Shown here: piece after piece, positions 9,212 through 19,350 of the stretch
Position numbering within the stretch: the first letter of the stretch is position 1
How the letters are laid out: each line of letters opens with the position of its first letter
Notes under the pieces: generated by a model
Told to the model about the DNA's origin: nothing
Seen by the model: only the letters and a program-made list of their open reading frames with translations
Database searches by the model: none
Assembly (NCBI RefSeq): GCF_002127585.1
Contig: NZ_NEGZ01000001.1
Coordinates: 222,411 to 286,410 of the forward strand
Reading direction: 5' to 3'
Origin: Janthinobacterium sp. GW458P
Lineage (GTDB): Bacteria; Pseudomonadota; Gammaproteobacteria; Burkholderiales; Burkholderiaceae_D
Length of the DNA stretch: 64,000 bases
Program-made: the position numbers and the translations under genes

Positions 9212-10050
9212 GCAAGCAAAATATTAATCCTGATCAATATTGTGTATTTGGCAATCCCATTGCCCACAGCAAGTCACCCTTGATACACGCCGCGTTCGCC
9301 CTGCAAACGGGCGAGCCCATTGTCTATGAACGCCGGCTGGCGCCGCTCGACGGTTTTGCGCTGGCGGCCCGCAGCTTTGCGGCCGAAGGCGGCAAGGGCG
9401 CGAACGTGACGGTGCCCTTCAAACTCGATGCGTGCGCGCTGGCCACCGTCCTGACGCCGCGGGCTAGGGCCGCCGGCGCCGTCAATACCCTGCGTTTTGA
9501 TGGAGACACCATTCTTGGCGATAATACCGATGGCGCCGGCCTGGTGGCGGACATCGTGCGCAACGCGGCTGTCGCCGTCGCCGGCAAGCGCGTCCTGTTG
9601 CTGGGGGCGGGCGGCGCGGCGCGCGGCGTGATCCTGCCCTTGCTGGAGCAGGGGCCGCAGGAAATCGTCATTGCCAACCGCACCGTGGCCACGGCCGAGG
9701 CGCTGGTGGCGCAGTTTGCCGATGCGCTGAGTCACCCGGAGCAGCTGCGCGCCGGCGGCTTCACGCAACCCGACGGCGTTTTCGATATCGTCATCAACGC
9801 CACCTCGGCCAGCCTGGCGGGCGACTTGCCGCCTGTGCCGCCCGGTATCTTCGGCCGCCGCACCCTGGCGCTGGACATGATGTATGGCGCCCAGCCCACC
9901 GTCTTCATGGACTTTGCCGCCCAACATGGCGCGCAGGTGCGCGACGGCCTGGGCATGCTGGTGGAGCAGGCGGCCGAAGCGTTTTACGTGTGGCGCGGCG
10001 TGCGGCCGCAGACGCGGGACCTGCTGGCGCAATTGCGGGGCAGCCTGTGA
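9208..10050 (+). CDS. aroE: shikimate dehydrogenase
   Basis: AroE reduces 3-dehydroshikimate to shikimate with NADPH. The 280-residue protein has the substrate motif [12 protein letters not shown] (about 16-27), GANVTVPFK with catalytic Lys72, GAVNTL and DNTDGAGL, the nucleotide loop [13 protein letters not shown], and the C-terminal [13 protein letters not shown]. The start is TTG at 9208 within TTGA, overlapping the tonB stop, and no better start exists. It is translationally coupled on both sides, because mtgA begins inside its stop codon. Confidence 0.95.
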   Translation: MSKQNINPDQYCVFGNPIAHSKSPLIHAAFALQTGEPIVYERRLAPLDGFALAARSFAAEGGKGANVTVPFKLDACALATVLTPRARAAGAVNTLRFDGDTILGDNTDGAGLVADIVRNAAVAVAGKRVLLLGAGGAARGVILPLLEQGPQEIVIANRTVATAEALVAQFADALSHPEQLRAGGFTQPDGVFDIVINATSASLAGDLPPVPPGIFGRRTLALDMMYGAQPTVFMDFAAQHGAQVRDGLGMLVEQAAEAFYVWRGVRPQTRDLLAQLRGSL

Positions 10051-10778
10051 GCGGCGGCAAGAAGGGACAACGCAAGGGCGGCAGCGGCGGCCGCTACGGC
10101 TGGATCAAGTGGCTGTTCATCGTGCCCGTGCTGGCGTTTATCGTCGTACAACTGTATTTCTTCCTGCAAATCTGGTGGTGGGTCGACCATAACCCATCCA
10201 GTACGGCCTTCATGCGCGAGCAGTTATCCGTCTTGCAAGACAAGAATCCCAATGCCGCCATCCAGCAGATGTGGGTGCCGTACAACCGCATTTCGAATAA
10301 TTTAAAGCGGGCCATCATCGCCTCGGAAGACGCGAATTTTTCCGAGCACGAAGGCGTGGACTGGGAGGCCTTGCAAAAGGCATATGAAAAAAACAGCAAA
10401 AAGCAGAAGGTCGTGGCCGGTGGTTCCACCATCACGCAGCAACTGGCGAAGAATCTGTTCCTGTCCGGTTCGCGCAGTTATGTGCGCAAGGGCCAGGAAC
10501 TGATCATTACCTACATGCTGGAAAGCCTGATGGAGAAGCAGCGCATTTTCGAGATTTACCTGAATGTGGTGGAATTTGGCACGGGCATCTTCGGCGCCGA
10601 GGCGGCCGCCCGCCACTATTACCATGTGAGCGCGGCAAGCCTGAGCGCGGCGCAGGCGGCGAAACTGGCCGTGATGCTGCCGAATCCCCGTTTTTACGAC
10701 CGTCACCGCGATACGGGTTACCTGAACCGGCGCACCAGTGTCATCCTGCGCCGCATGGGGGCGGCCGAACTGCCTTGA
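10047..10778 (+). CDS. mtgA: monofunctional biosynthetic peptidoglycan transglycosylase
   Basis: MtgA polymerises lipid II into glycan strands. It has a basic cytoplasmic tip ([14 protein letters not shown]), one membrane helix (about 19-41), and a GT51 domain with the catalytic Glu94 in [14 protein letters not shown]. This is followed by [28 protein letters not shown] and [12 protein letters not shown]. It is 243 residues from GTG at 10047, which overlaps the aroE TGA. A longer reading from 9990 would lie inside aroE and was discarded. The aroE-mtgA pairing is common in Betaproteobacteria. Confidence 0.95.
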   Translation: MSGGKKGQRKGGSGGRYGWIKWLFIVPVLAFIVVQLYFFLQIWWWVDHNPSSTAFMREQLSVLQDKNPNAAIQQMWVPYNRISNNLKRAIIASEDANFSEHEGVDWEALQKAYEKNSKKQKVVAGGSTITQQLAKNLFLSGSRSYVRKGQELIITYMLESLMEKQRIFEIYLNVVEFGTGIFGAEAAARHYYHVSAASLSAAQAAKLAVMLPNPRFYDRHRDTGYLNRRTSVILRRMGAAELP

Positions 10779-11001
10779 CGCCAGCGGGTGCTGCTTTGCA
10801 TAAGATTAAGCATGTCTAATTTGCACTATTGCGATGTGGCATCTTAATCGATCCCCTTGGTGCAGCGACACACAATTTCCGTGAAAAAGCGGTGGCGAGG
10901 GGTGGTCGTGAAAAGGGCTTTGCGGGTACACTTGCGCTGTTTTCATTTTTGGCGCCAGCGCCAGCACATCACGATAACCTAACATCCGGCTGAGAGCGCG
11001 C

Positions 11002-11967
11002 ATGATCAATGTTTTTGTATTACAGAATGGCCGGCTCAACCAGGTGCCGATCGACAGCCGCGCAGACCTCGAAAACGCCGAACCGGTCTGGGTCGACCTG
11101 ACCGACCCCACCGATGACGAACGGGCCTGGGTCAAGGCCATCTACAACGTGACCCTGCCGGGCGAAGACGAAGTCAAGGATATCGAAGCGTCGGCCCGCT
11201 ATTACGAAGCGGAAAACGGCGACTTGCATCTGCGCACGGATTTTTTGCGCGAAGAAGACGACGGGCCGTCGCGCGTCATCACCGTGGCGTTCATTCTTGC
11301 CCGCAAGATTTTGTTTTCCATGCATACGGACGACCTGCCCGTGTTCCGCCTGGTGCGCATGCGCGCCCGCTCGCGGCCAGGATCGATTGCCGACTACATG
11401 GACGTGCTGCTGGACCTGTACGCCACCGATGCCGAATATTCGGCCGATGTGCTTGAAGGCATCTACCAGAACCTGGAAGAAGTCAGCACGCGCGTGCTGC
11501 AAAAGGAATTTACCGATGCGCACGCGGCCGAAGCGCTGAACGCGATTGCCCACGAGGAAGATTTGAACGGCCGTATCCGCCGCAACATGATGGATACGCG
11601 CCGCGCCGTGAGCTTTCTGATGCGTGGCCGCTTGCTCAATTCCGAGCAGTTCGAGGAAGCGCGACAGATCTTGCGCGACATCGAATCGCTCGATGGTCAC
11701 ACATCTTTCCTTTTCGACAAGATCAACTTCCTGATGGACGCCACCGTCGGCTTCATCAACATCAACCAGAACAAGATCATCAAGATCTTCTCGGTGGCCA
11801 GCGTGGCCTTCCTGCCGCCGACCCTGATCGCCAGCGTGTACGGCATGAACTTCAAGCTGATGCCGGAACTGGAATGGTCGTTCGGCTATCCGTGGGCCTG
11901 GGGCCTGATGATCACCAGCGCCATCGCGCCCTTCCTGTACTTCCGCCACCGTGGCTGGCTGAAATAA
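11002..11967 (+). CDS. corA: CorA-type magnesium/cobalt transporter
   Basis: This 321-residue inner-membrane channel mediates Mg2+ (and Co2+ or Ni2+) uptake. The long acidic cytoplasmic domain contains DLTDPTDDERAWV and many coiled-coil segments. The two C-terminal membrane helices flank the diagnostic YGMNF (Gly281-Met282-Asn283) and FGYPWAWGLMITSAIAPF. It has about 220 bp of non-coding DNA upstream, and a hairpin lies directly downstream, so it is probably a single-gene unit. I saw no recognisable magnesium riboswitch in the leader. Confidence 0.94.
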   Translation: MINVFVLQNGRLNQVPIDSRADLENAEPVWVDLTDPTDDERAWVKAIYNVTLPGEDEVKDIEASARYYEAENGDLHLRTDFLREEDDGPSRVITVAFILARKILFSMHTDDLPVFRLVRMRARSRPGSIADYMDVLLDLYATDAEYSADVLEGIYQNLEEVSTRVLQKEFTDAHAAEALNAIAHEEDLNGRIRRNMMDTRRAVSFLMRGRLLNSEQFEEARQILRDIESLDGHTSFLFDKINFLMDATVGFININQNKIIKIFSVASVAFLPPTLIASVYGMNFKLMPELEWSFGYPWAWGLMITSAIAPFLYFRHRGWLK

Positions 11968-12269
11968 TCCATCGGCGCCGGGACGGGTTCGCATCCCGGC
12001 GCCGCCACCGGACCTCCCCGGATTTCAAGGCGGACGCAGCAATTTCAAAAATCGGCGATAATCACTGGTATTGCGTGGTATTGAATTGGTATCTACGTTG
12101 CCTGCATTGCGCCATGCTGTACCCCGCTGGCTGTCTTTTGCAGAAAAGTATCGTCATTGATGCGTTTTTTGCGTAGCAGCGTCCGCCTGTTCCACCTATG
12201 ATCGTTGCGCTGCCAGTCTTGTCGGCTGGCCGCCGCATTTTCCGCCACTGTTGTACTTCTGGAGATTTC
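11968..12269. other. intergenic region between corA and HAD phosphatase
   Basis: About 300 bp without a convincing gene. It holds the corA-proximal hairpin described separately and AT-richer sequence from about 12040 to 12200. GGAG at 12261-12264 acts as the ribosome-binding site of the next gene. Confidence 0.6.
11974..12003. terminator. perfect hairpin after corA
   Basis: GGCGCCGGGA (11974-11983) and TCCCGGCGCC (11994-12003) form a perfect 10-bp stem with a 10-nt loop, starting 6 bp after the corA stop. No T tract follows, so intrinsic termination is uncertain, but the position fits a transcript end. Confidence 0.5.
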
Positions 12270-12986
12270 ATGCCTGATACCGCTACCGCCCCACCGCGCT
12301 TTACCCACCTGATCAGCGACTGCGACGGCGTGCTGGTCGACAGCGAGGCCGTGGCCCTGCAGGCGCTGCTGGAATTGCTGGGGCCGCGCCTGCAGAACCT
12401 GCCCGAGGGCGTCACCCTGCAAGGCTTGATCGAGCCGCGCCTGGGCCAGCGCCTGGTGCCGCTGATGCAGGATATCTACAAGGAATTGGGTTTATCGCAA
12501 TTGCCGGCCGACGAAATCATGGCCATCGGCAATGCCGTCGATGCGGCCTGCGATGCGCAACTGCGCGCCGTGCCCGGCGTGGCGCAGGCGCTGGCGGCGA
12601 TCCCGCTGCCCAAGGCTGTGGCGTCGAACAGTGTCAGCGCGCGCGTGCTGTCGTCGCTCGAACGCACGGGCATGGCGCCGCTGTTCCAGAGCCGCGTGTT
12701 TACACCGGACCTGGTCGGCCACGCCAAGCCGCATCCTGGCGTCTACCTGGCGGCAGCAAGCGCCTTCGGCGTGCCGCCTGGCCAGTGCCTGGTGCTGGAG
12801 GACAGCGTCACGGGCGTGACGGCGGCCGTGGCGGCGGGCATGACGGTCTTGGGATTCATCGGCGGCGGACATATCGCCCCCGGCCAGGAGGCGCGCCTGA
12901 AGGCGGCCGGCGCGCAGCTGGTCTTTGGCGACATGGGCAGCCTGCCAGCGCTGGTGGCGGAACTGCTACAAGGCGCTACAGTGTAA
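12270..12986 (+). CDS. HAD-superfamily hydrolase (beta-phosphoglucomutase/phosphatase-like)
   Basis: This 238-residue HAD subfamily IA protein has motif I ISDCDGVLVDSE (nucleophile Asp and acid/base Asp), motif II AVASNSVSAR, motif III lysine in GHAKPHPGVYL, and motif IV VLEDSVTGV. Substrates of this group are sugar phosphates and related small phosphates. The closest-looking E. coli proteins are of the YieH type (6-phosphogluconate phosphatase), but the true substrate cannot be read from sequence. ATG at 12270 follows GGAG with good spacing. An upstream in-frame extension to 12198 is unlikely. The gene converges on hemL, with a long palindrome between them. Confidence 0.88.
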   Translation: MPDTATAPPRFTHLISDCDGVLVDSEAVALQALLELLGPRLQNLPEGVTLQGLIEPRLGQRLVPLMQDIYKELGLSQLPADEIMAIGNAVDAACDAQLRAVPGVAQALAAIPLPKAVASNSVSARVLSSLERTGMAPLFQSRVFTPDLVGHAKPHPGVYLAAASAFGVPPGQCLVLEDSVTGVTAAVAAGMTVLGFIGGGHIAPGQEARLKAAGAQLVFGDMGSLPALVAELLQGATV

Positions 12987-12988
12987 CG

Positions 12989-13106
12989 ACACCTGACAAA
13001 ACCGCAGCGAGCGGCAGTGATTTGTGGCCGAGAAGCGCAACCGTACTTTAGTACGGTGAGCATCGCCGGCCGCAAAGCGCGACGCGCAGTAGGTTTTGTC
13101 AGGTGT
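12989..13106. repeat. 118-bp imperfect palindrome between convergent genes
   Basis: Perfect 15-bp ends ACACCTGACAAAACC (12989-13003) and GGTTTTGTCAGGTGT (13092-13106) enclose a mostly complementary interior. The centre is a perfect ACCGTAC-TTTA-GTACGGT (13040-13057). Inner segments such as TTTGTGGCC and GGCCGCAAA also pair with one wobble. The centre of the outer arms and the inner hairpin coincide, so the whole element can fold as one long stem. It fills almost all of the gap between the HAD gene and hemL stops. It could be a bidirectional terminator, a REP-like dispersed element, or both. Confidence 0.8.
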
Positions 13107-13111
13107 GTACC

Positions 13112-14401
13112 TTACGCCAGGGTGGCGAAAACCTTGCGCGCAGCGGCGATGGTGGCGTCGATGACGGCATCGTCGTGCTGCGCCGAGACGAAGCCGGCCT
13201 CGAAGGCGGCCGGCGCGAAGTATACGCCTTCATCGAGCATGGCGTGGAAGAAGGCATTGAACTTGCTGCGGTCGCCGGCCATCATTTCCGCGTAGCTGGT
13301 CGGCGGCGTTTCGCTGAAATAGATGCCGAACATGCCGCCGATGGAATCGGCGCAGAAGACCACGCCTGCTTCCTTTGCGGCGGCGGTCAGGCCGTCGGCC
13401 AGGCGCTTGGCCGTGGCGCCCAGCTGCGCGTAGAAGCCAGGCTGCTGGATCAGTTTCAGCGTCGTCATGCCGGCCGCGACGGCCACCGGGTTGCCGGACA
13501 GGGTGCCGGCCTGGTAGACGGCGCCCAGCGGCGCCATATGGTGCATCAGCGCGGCGCTGCCGCCGAAGGCCGCCACCGGCATGCCGCCGCCGATCACCTT
13601 GCCCAGGGCCGTAAGGTCGGGCTTGATGCCGTACAGCGCCTGCGCGCCGCCCAGAGCCACGCGGAAGCCGCACATGACTTCATCGAAAATGAGCAGGGCG
13701 CCGTGCTGCGTGCACAATTCGCGCATGGCCTGCAGGAATTCCGGGGTGGCTTTCACCAGGTTCATGTTGCCGGCCACAGGCTCGACGATGACGCAGGCAA
13801 TTTCCGCGCCAAAGCTGTCGAAGGCGTCTTTCAGCTGTTCCACGTTGTTATAGTCAAGCACCATGGTGTGCTTGACGAAGTCTTCCGGTACGCCGGCCGA
13901 GGTCGGATTGCCGAAGGTGAGCAGACCACTGCCGGCCTTGACCAGCAGGGAATCGGCGTGGCCGTGGTAGCAGCCTTCGAACTTGACGATCTTGTCGCGT
14001 CCCGTGGCGCCGCGCGCCAGGCGCAGGGTGCTCATGGTCGCTTCCGTGCCCGACGAGACCAGGCGTACCTGCTCGATCGACGGCACCAGACGGGTAATTT
14101 CCTCGGCCATCAGCACTTCGCCTTCCGTCGGCGCGCCGAAAGACAGGCCCAGTGCCGCCGCATCCTGCACCGCTTTCACGACTTCAGAGTGGGCGTGGCC
14201 GACGATGGCCGGACCCCACGAGCCGATATAGTCGATATAGCGCTTGCCGTCCGCGTCCCAGAAGTACGGGCCTTCGGCGCGCGTGATGAAGCGCGGCGTG
14301 CCGCCCACGGAGCGGAAGGCGCGCACGGGCGAATTGACGCCGCCTGGCGTGGTTTTTTGCGCGCGGGTAAACAGGATGTCGTTCTGGGAAGTCGTCGTCA
14401 T
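13112..14401 (-). CDS. hemL: glutamate-1-semialdehyde 2,1-aminomutase
   Basis: HemL converts glutamate-1-semialdehyde to 5-aminolevulinate, the C5-pathway entry to haem. It is a 429-residue fold-type I PLP enzyme. It begins with [12 protein letters not shown] and carries [29 protein letters not shown] and [12 protein letters not shown], with the Schiff-base Lys268 in [13 protein letters not shown]. It is downstream of the thiD-like gene on the minus strand, with about 60 bp between. Its length and motifs match the family fully. Confidence 0.97.
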   Translation of the reverse strand: MTTTSQNDILFTRAQKTTPGGVNSPVRAFRSVGGTPRFITRAEGPYFWDADGKRYIDYIGSWGPAIVGHAHSEVVKAVQDAAALGLSFGAPTEGEVLMAEEITRLVPSIEQVRLVSSGTEATMSTLRLARGATGRDKIVKFEGCYHGHADSLLVKAGSGLLTFGNPTSAGVPEDFVKHTMVLDYNNVEQLKDAFDSFGAEIACVIVEPVAGNMNLVKATPEFLQAMRELCTQHGALLIFDEVMCGFRVALGGAQALYGIKPDLTALGKVIGGGMPVAAFGGSAALMHHMAPLGAVYQAGTLSGNPVAVAAGMTTLKLIQQPGFYAQLGATAKRLADGLTAAAKEAGVVFCADSIGGMFGIYFSETPPTSYAEMMAGDRSKFNAFFHAMLDEGVYFAPAAFEAGFVSAQHDDAVIDATIAAARKVFATLA

Positions 14402-14460
14402 GATAATCGTGCCTTGAAAGTGGATCGTTGTCTGAGTCGTCTGTATTTGTCTGGACGGGA

Positions 14461-15318
14461 TTACTGGGCGCCGCGCTGGCGCTGCAGCTGGAACAGCCGG
14501 TTCGGCACCAGCTTGCCCATGCCGTGGCGCTGCGCATGCGCCAGCGCGCCGGTGGTGAATTCCTGCGCCGCCACCACGACTTGCGGCACATCGTCTTCAT
14601 TCTCCGCCAGGGCCAGCAAGGCGGTGGCGGCCGCCGACAGGGTGCTGCCGGCGCCGTTGAAGATGCCGGGCAGGTGGCGCCACTCATCGTGGCGCACCAC
14701 GCCATCCTCGCCGAACAGGGTGTTGGCGCGCAGCTTGCCTTCGCCCGTGCCCGACTTGCTGGCGTCGGCCGGCATGCCGGTGACGAGCACGTATTCGCAG
14801 CCTAGCGCCACCAGGTAATCGACGTCGTTCTGCAGGGTGTCGTCCGGATCGGCGTCGCGCCAGGTCTCGGCCAGGCGCTCCAGTTCCACCGGCGAGAGCA
14901 CCAGCAAGGTCGTTTGCGGGATCAGGAGCTGGCGCACTGCCGTGAGGATGTCCTCGTCGTCCATGCCCTGTTCCGGCAGCGCCGAAATGAAGGGATCGAG
15001 GATCAGCGGCACGTTCGGATAGTCGGAGACGATTTCGGCGATGGCCGTGACGTTTTCCACGCTGCCCAGGGCGCCGATCTTGATGGCCGAGACGGACATG
15101 TCTTCCAGCAGCACGCGCGCCTGGTCGGAGACCCAGTCCGGGTCGATCGCCTGCACGTCTTCCACGCGCGCCGTATCACTGATCAGGAGACCCGTGGTGA
15201 CGGACAGGCCATGGCAGCCGAAGGCTGAAAACGTGGCCAGGTCGGCCTGGATGCCGATGGCGCCGACCGGATCGGACACGCCGAAGCTTAATATGAGGGG
15301 AGAAGTTTGGTTTTGCAC
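14461..15318 (-). CDS. thiD: ThiD-like hydroxymethylpyrimidine (phosphate) kinase, divergent
   Basis: The 285-residue protein has the ribokinase-like fold of ThiD, which phosphorylates HMP and HMP-P for thiamin synthesis. Recognisable segments are [37 protein letters not shown] and [15 protein letters not shown]. Several signature residues differ from E. coli ThiD. The usual SGGAGIQADL is [14 protein letters not shown] is SPV, the KGGH segment is TGMP, and the cysteine of GTGC is serine. It may be a true kinase with altered specificity. The thiD-like/hemL/rubredoxin neighbourhood is typical of Burkholderiales. It is divergent from the rubredoxin, with 57 bp between. Confidence 0.75.
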   Translation of the reverse strand: MQNQTSPLILSFGVSDPVGAIGIQADLATFSAFGCHGLSVTTGLLISDTARVEDVQAIDPDWVSDQARVLLEDMSVSAIKIGALGSVENVTAIAEIVSDYPNVPLILDPFISALPEQGMDDEDILTAVRQLLIPQTTLLVLSPVELERLAETWRDADPDDTLQNDVDYLVALGCEYVLVTGMPADASKSGTGEGKLRANTLFGEDGVVRHDEWRHLPGIFNGAGSTLSAAATALLALAENEDDVPQVVVAAQEFTTGALAHAQRHGMGKLVPNRLFQLQRQRGAQ

Positions 15319-15375
15319 GGCGGGTAGATTAAGATACCTAATTCAGCATTTTACTTGATTGAAGGGTGGCAGAAC

Positions 15376-15567
15376 GTGAGTAGCAACGAAACAACGCAGC
15401 AATTCCAAACGTGGATGTGTCTTATTTGCGGCTGGGTTTATGATGAAGCGGCCGGCCTGCCCGACGAAGACATCGCTCCAGGCACGCGTTGGGCCGATGT
15501 TCCGATGAACTGGACCTGCCCGGAATGCGGGGCGCGCAAGGATGATTTCGAGATGGTGGCCATTTGA
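15376..15567 (+). CDS. rubredoxin
   Basis: A small one-iron electron carrier of 63 residues with the two Cys-x2-Cys knuckles MCLICGWVYDEA (Cys15, Cys18) and WTCPECGARKDDFE (Cys48, Cys51), plus the conserved PGTRWADVP loop. GTG at 15376 follows GAAGGG with suitable spacing; a TTG at 15355 is an alternative. It precedes the pil chemosensory genes, as in many beta-proteobacteria, although no functional link is evident. No alkane hydroxylase or rubredoxin reductase lies near. Confidence 0.93.
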   Translation: MSSNETTQQFQTWMCLICGWVYDEAAGLPDEDIAPGTRWADVPMNWTCPECGARKDDFEMVAI

Positions 15568-15660
15568 AATTTAATTAATCCTGATCAATTGGCATGTGCC
15601 TGCCGCACGCTGGCGTAGCGGTAGCATGTGCTATGGTATGAAAGATTGCCGAAAAATCAA

Positions 15661-16080
15661 ATGACGAGTCCGCTACTGCCCGAGGCATCGTCCGATATCG
15701 CGTGCGCCGGCATCACGATCCTGGTCATCGACGACAGCGCCACCGTGCGCAGCGCGGCCGAAAAAGTCCTGCGTGAGGCCGGCTATGGCGTGGTGGTGGC
15801 GGAAAACGGTTTCGATGCGCTGGCCAAGGTTGGAGATTGCCGCCCGGCGCTGATCGTGTGCGACATCCTGATGCCGCGCCTCGATGGCTATCGTACATGT
15901 GCGCTGATCAAGGCCAGCGCGGCGTTCCATGCCACGCCGGTGCTGATGCTGTCGTCGAAGGAGGGCTTGTTCGACCGGGCGCGCGGCGTCATGGCCGGCG
16001 CCAGCGCCTGTCTGGCCAAGCCGCTGGCGCCGGAGGCGCTGCTGGCGGCCGTGCGGCAGCACCTGGCCAGCCGTTTTTAG
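15661..16080 (+). CDS. pilG: PilG-type twitching-motility response regulator
   Basis: This is a stand-alone 139-residue receiver domain. It has acidic residues Asp24 and Asp25 in ITILVIDDSATVR, phosphoacceptor Asp68 in VCDILMPRLDGY, and the conserved Lys in CLAKPLAP. In the Pil-Chp pathway, PilG is phosphorylated by ChpA/PilL and promotes pilus extension. It is assigned as PilG rather than PilH because it is first in the pilG-pilH-pilI-pilJ-chpA order and has an N-terminal extension. ATG at 15661 is preferred over an upstream ATG at 15628, which would add an atypical leader. Confidence 0.88.
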   Translation: MTSPLLPEASSDIACAGITILVIDDSATVRSAAEKVLREAGYGVVVAENGFDALAKVGDCRPALIVCDILMPRLDGYRTCALIKASAAFHATPVLMLSSKEGLFDRARGVMAGASACLAKPLAPEALLAAVRQHLASRF

Positions 16081-16118
16081 TATGATGTATACAACGCAGC
16101 AAGGAAGTAAACAAACAC

Positions 16119-16484
16119 ATGGCCATACACACAATTCTGATCGTCGATGACTCGCCGACAGAACGTTATTACCTGAGCGAGATGCTGGTGCGTGCCGGTT
16201 ACGCCGTGCTGACGGCGCAAGACGGCGCCGACGCGCTGGCGCAACTGAAGCAGGCCAGGCCCGACCTGATCCTGATGGATGTGGTGATGCCAGGTGCGAA
16301 TGGCTTCCAGATCACGCGCGCGATCGCGCGCGATCCCGAGCTGCAGGATGTGCCGGTGATTATCTGTTCCAGCAAGAGCCAGGAAACGGACCGCATCTGG
16401 GGTCTGCGCCAGGGCGCGCGCGATTACCTGGTCAAGCCGGTGGTCGAAGCCGATCTGCTGGCGAAGATCGCGGCGCTGTCCTAG
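16119..16484 (+). CDS. pilH: PilH-type twitching-motility response regulator
   Basis: A 121-residue receiver-only protein with Asp10 and Asp11 in ILIVDDSPTERYYL, phosphoacceptor Asp54 in LILMDVVMPGANGFQ, CSSKSQETDRIWGLRQGA, and Lys in YLVKPV. PilH acts opposite PilG, probably as a phosphate sink or retraction regulator. A ribosome-binding site AAGGAAG lies about 12 nt before the ATG. The pilI start follows 3 bp after its stop, so the genes form one operon. Confidence 0.92.
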   Translation: MAIHTILIVDDSPTERYYLSEMLVRAGYAVLTAQDGADALAQLKQARPDLILMDVVMPGANGFQITRAIARDPELQDVPVIICSSKSQETDRIWGLRQGARDYLVKPVVEADLLAKIAALS

Positions 16485-16487
16485 GCA

Positions 16488-17111
16488 ATGCGCACGATGC
16501 CTGGCAATGGCGTGCCCACATCGGCTTTTCCGCCTGCCGCCGTCCTGCCGACTTTCGACGCGGCACGCCGGCAGGGGCGCTTGCGTCAGTACCAGCTGCA
16601 ATTGATCGAACGCGTGCAGGCCGCGCGCAGCGGCGCACTGGCGGCCCGCAAGGAGCTGGGCGTGATGCTCGGTGGCCGGCGTTGTCTGCTGGACCTGACG
16701 CAGCTCGGTGAGATCGTCATTCCCGCCGGTTTGCAGATCCAGGGCGTGCCGCTGGCGCAGGACTGGTACCTGGGCCTGTTGGCCATGCGCGGACGCCTGA
16801 CGGCCGTCATCGACCTGGCCCGCTACATGGGCGAACCCGCCTGCGCGGCAGGCGGCGACAGCCGCATCATCACTTTTTCTCCCCGCCTGGGCATGAATTG
16901 CGCGCTGCTGGTCGAACGCGTGCTGGGTTTGCGCCAGCAGCGCGGCATGCAAGCCATGTCGCTGCACGATGCGTTGCCGTGGGCGGCGCAGGCATTGTGC
17001 GACAGCGAAGGGCAGCAGTGGCTACGCCTGGACCTGGCGCAACTGGTGCAGTCGGAGCGCTTCCTGGACGCCGGCTTCGGCGGCGCCCCCGCACACAAGG
17101 ACATTTTCTGA
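16488..17111 (+). CDS. pilI: PilI, CheW-like adaptor of the Pil-Chp system
   Basis: The 207-residue protein carries a CheW domain that couples the receptor PilJ to the kinase ChpA. Recognisable parts are [34 protein letters not shown] and [19 protein letters not shown]. About 60 residues precede the domain, as in other PilI proteins. A second in-frame ATG at 16497 is an equally possible start. Its stop TGA overlaps the pilJ ATG (TGATG), indicating coupled translation. Confidence 0.9.
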   Translation: MRTMPGNGVPTSAFPPAAVLPTFDAARRQGRLRQYQLQLIERVQAARSGALAARKELGVMLGGRRCLLDLTQLGEIVIPAGLQIQGVPLAQDWYLGLLAMRGRLTAVIDLARYMGEPACAAGGDSRIITFSPRLGMNCALLVERVLGLRQQRGMQAMSLHDALPWAAQALCDSEGQQWLRLDLAQLVQSERFLDAGFGGAPAHKDIF

Positions 17112-19348
17112 TGGGTGCCCATTCCCCTATCCTGGCGGCCAGCCTGCCCGAAGCGGACAGCGGCCTGGCCGATGTCGCGCTGCCGGATGACCTGCCGCTG
17201 CGCCTGCGCGACGCGCTGGGACGGCGCAAGTCGCTGGCCAGCGCGCCGGCGAGCGACTTGAAGTTGCCGCTGATCGGCCACTTGCCGCTGCAAAAACAAT
17301 TGAGCATCCTGTCGACGGTAATGGCCCTGAGCCTGGCCGCCAGCCTGTTGTTCGTCGGCCTGAACACGCGCAGCGGCAATATCGCCTCGGCGCAGACGCA
17401 GCTGGCCAGCGATGCGCTGATGCACTCGCAGCGCATCGGCAAGGCCACGCCGAACGCGGTGCAGGGCAATCCGGAAGCCTTCCGCCAGCTCGAGGAAAGC
17501 CGCAATGAGCTGAACCAGGATTTCCGCCTGATGCTGCGCGGCGGGACTTATCATGGGCGCGACATCGGCGAATCGCGTTCCGGCTTGCTGGCGGCGGTGG
17601 CCGACGCCCGCAAGAAGTGGGCCAGCAGCGACCGCGCCGCCAGCACCATCCTGCGCCTGAAGACGGAACTGGGCGAATTCGACAAGACCTTGCAGCAATT
17701 GAACGCGCTGTCGCCCGCGCTGCTGGCGCAGACGGAGGAAATCGCCGCCTTGAAGGTGCAGCGGGGCGGCAATGGCCGCGACCTGGCCGTCGTCGGCCGG
17801 CTGATGATGCTGACCCAGCGCATGAGCCGCAGCGCCAGCGAGTTCCTTGCCTCCGGCAGCATCAGCTCGGAAACGGCGTTTTCGCTGGGACGCGACACCA
17901 CGTATTTCCGCGCTGCCGTCGAGGGCCTGCTCAATGGCAGCGTGTCGCTGCAGCTGGCGCCCACGCGCGACGCCGAACTGCGCGAGCGCCTGGTGGCGCT
18001 GAAGACCAGTTTTGACGCCTACCAGAAGCTGGTGTCGTCCATCCTCGACCGCCTGGATAAATTCAGTTCGGCGAAAAGCGCGGAACAGCTGATTTTCAAC
18101 GAGAACGAAGACCTGCGCCAGCGCCTGACCCTGTTGCAGCAGATGTATCACGCCAATCAGGAATCGCTGGGCGTGGAATTCTGGCTGATGGTGGCCGGCG
18201 TGGTGCTGACCCTGATCGCGGCGGCCGGCATCGGCCGTGTGCTGTTGCAGGATTCCATCAACCGCACGCGCGATGCGGAGCGTCGCCGCCAGGAAGCGGA
18301 AATACAGCGCCTGCTGTCGCAGGAGAAGGAAGAGCAGGCCAAGGCGCAGAATGACCTGAACCAGGCGGCCATCCTGCGCCTGATGAACGAGTTGCAGAAA
18401 GTGGCCGATGGCGACCTGACGGTGCAGGCGACGGTGTCGGAAGACATCACGGGCGCCATCGCCGATTCCGTCAACTACACGGTCGAGGAATTGCGCGGCC
18501 TGGTGGGACGGGTGACGGCCACGGCCGAGCAGGTGAACCGCGCCTCGACGCAGGCGCAAAGCATCTCCAGCAAGCTTCTGATCGCGTCGCAGCAGCAGTC
18601 GCGGGAGATACTCGACGCCAGCGCGACCGTGGTGAAGATGGCCAACGCGATTACCGACGTGTCGAAATCGGCCAGTGTCTCGGCTGACGTGGCGCGCCAG
18701 TCGGTGGCGGCTGCGCTGCAGGGCTCGACGGCGGTGGAAAATGCGATCAAGGGCATGCATGAAATCCGCGAGCAGATCCAGGACACCTCCAAGCGCATCA
18801 AGCGCCTGGGTGAATCGTCGCAGGAAATCGGCGAAATCACGGAGCTCATTTCCGACATCACCGAGCAGACGAACGTGCTGGCGCTGAACGCGGCCATCCA
18901 GGCCGCATCGGCCGGCGAGGCGGGACGCGGCTTTTCCGTCGTCGCCGAGGAAGTGCAGCGCCTGGCCGAACGCTCGGCCGCCGCCGCCAAGCAGATCGGC
19001 GCGCTGGTGCGCACCATCCAGGCCGACACCCAGGACGCGACAAGGGCGATGGAAAAATCGACGCAAGGCGTGGTCGAGGGTGCGCGCCTGTCCGACGCGG
19101 CCGGCGCCGCGCTGAATGACATCAGCCAGGTGTCGAAGCACCTGGCCGAGCTGATCCAGGGCATTTCGTTCGCTACCGGCACGCAGGCCGGCTCGGCCAG
19201 CGGCGTGGCACTGAATATCCAGCATATCCTGAGCGTGACGGAGCAGACCCAGGATGGCACGCAGCAAACGGCGCAGTCGATCCACAAGCTGTCAATGCTG
19301 GCGCAGGAACTGAAAAACTCGGTGTCGCGCTTCCGCGTCGCCGCCTGA
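17111..19348 (+). CDS. pilJ: PilJ, methyl-accepting chemoreceptor of the Pil-Chp system
   Basis: This 745-residue chemoreceptor senses pilus tension or surface contact and controls ChpA. It has a cytoplasmic N-terminal tail and a first membrane helix (about residues 67-80). The periplasmic region contains two PilJ-type helical modules, and the second helix (about 355-378) is [25 protein letters not shown]-like linker follows. The signalling hairpin tip near 570-625 includes [20 protein letters not shown] and [21 protein letters not shown] at 17111 overlaps the pilI stop. Readings beginning further upstream would lie inside pilI. Confidence 0.94.
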   Translation: MGAHSPILAASLPEADSGLADVALPDDLPLRLRDALGRRKSLASAPASDLKLPLIGHLPLQKQLSILSTVMALSLAASLLFVGLNTRSGNIASAQTQLASDALMHSQRIGKATPNAVQGNPEAFRQLEESRNELNQDFRLMLRGGTYHGRDIGESRSGLLAAVADARKKWASSDRAASTILRLKTELGEFDKTLQQLNALSPALLAQTEEIAALKVQRGGNGRDLAVVGRLMMLTQRMSRSASEFLASGSISSETAFSLGRDTTYFRAAVEGLLNGSVSLQLAPTRDAELRERLVALKTSFDAYQKLVSSILDRLDKFSSAKSAEQLIFNENEDLRQRLTLLQQMYHANQESLGVEFWLMVAGVVLTLIAAAGIGRVLLQDSINRTRDAERRRQEAEIQRLLSQEKEEQAKAQNDLNQAAILRLMNELQKVADGDLTVQATVSEDITGAIADSVNYTVEELRGLVGRVTATAEQVNRASTQAQSISSKLLIASQQQSREILDASATVVKMANAITDVSKSASVSADVARQSVAAALQGSTAVENAIKGMHEIREQIQDTSKRIKRLGESSQEIGEITELISDITEQTNVLALNAAIQAASAGEAGRGFSVVAEEVQRLAERSAAAAKQIGALVRTIQADTQDATRAMEKSTQGVVEGARLSDAAGAALNDISQVSKHLAELIQGISFATGTQAGSASGVALNIQHILSVTEQTQDGTQQTAQSIHKLSMLAQELKNSVSRFRVAA

Positions 19349-19350
19349 AC

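Noticed and set aside
10779..11001. Possible magnesium-sensing riboswitch in the corA leader
   Set aside because: The 220-bp leader shows only a small GGCGC/GCGCC hairpin and none of the conserved M-box or mgtA-type structure.
9223..15597. A 16-base string ATTAATCCTGATCAAT occurs near both 9222 and 15577
   Set aside because: Two matches of this length in 64 kb can arise by chance, one lies inside aroE, and no flanking similarity or symmetry supports a repeat element.
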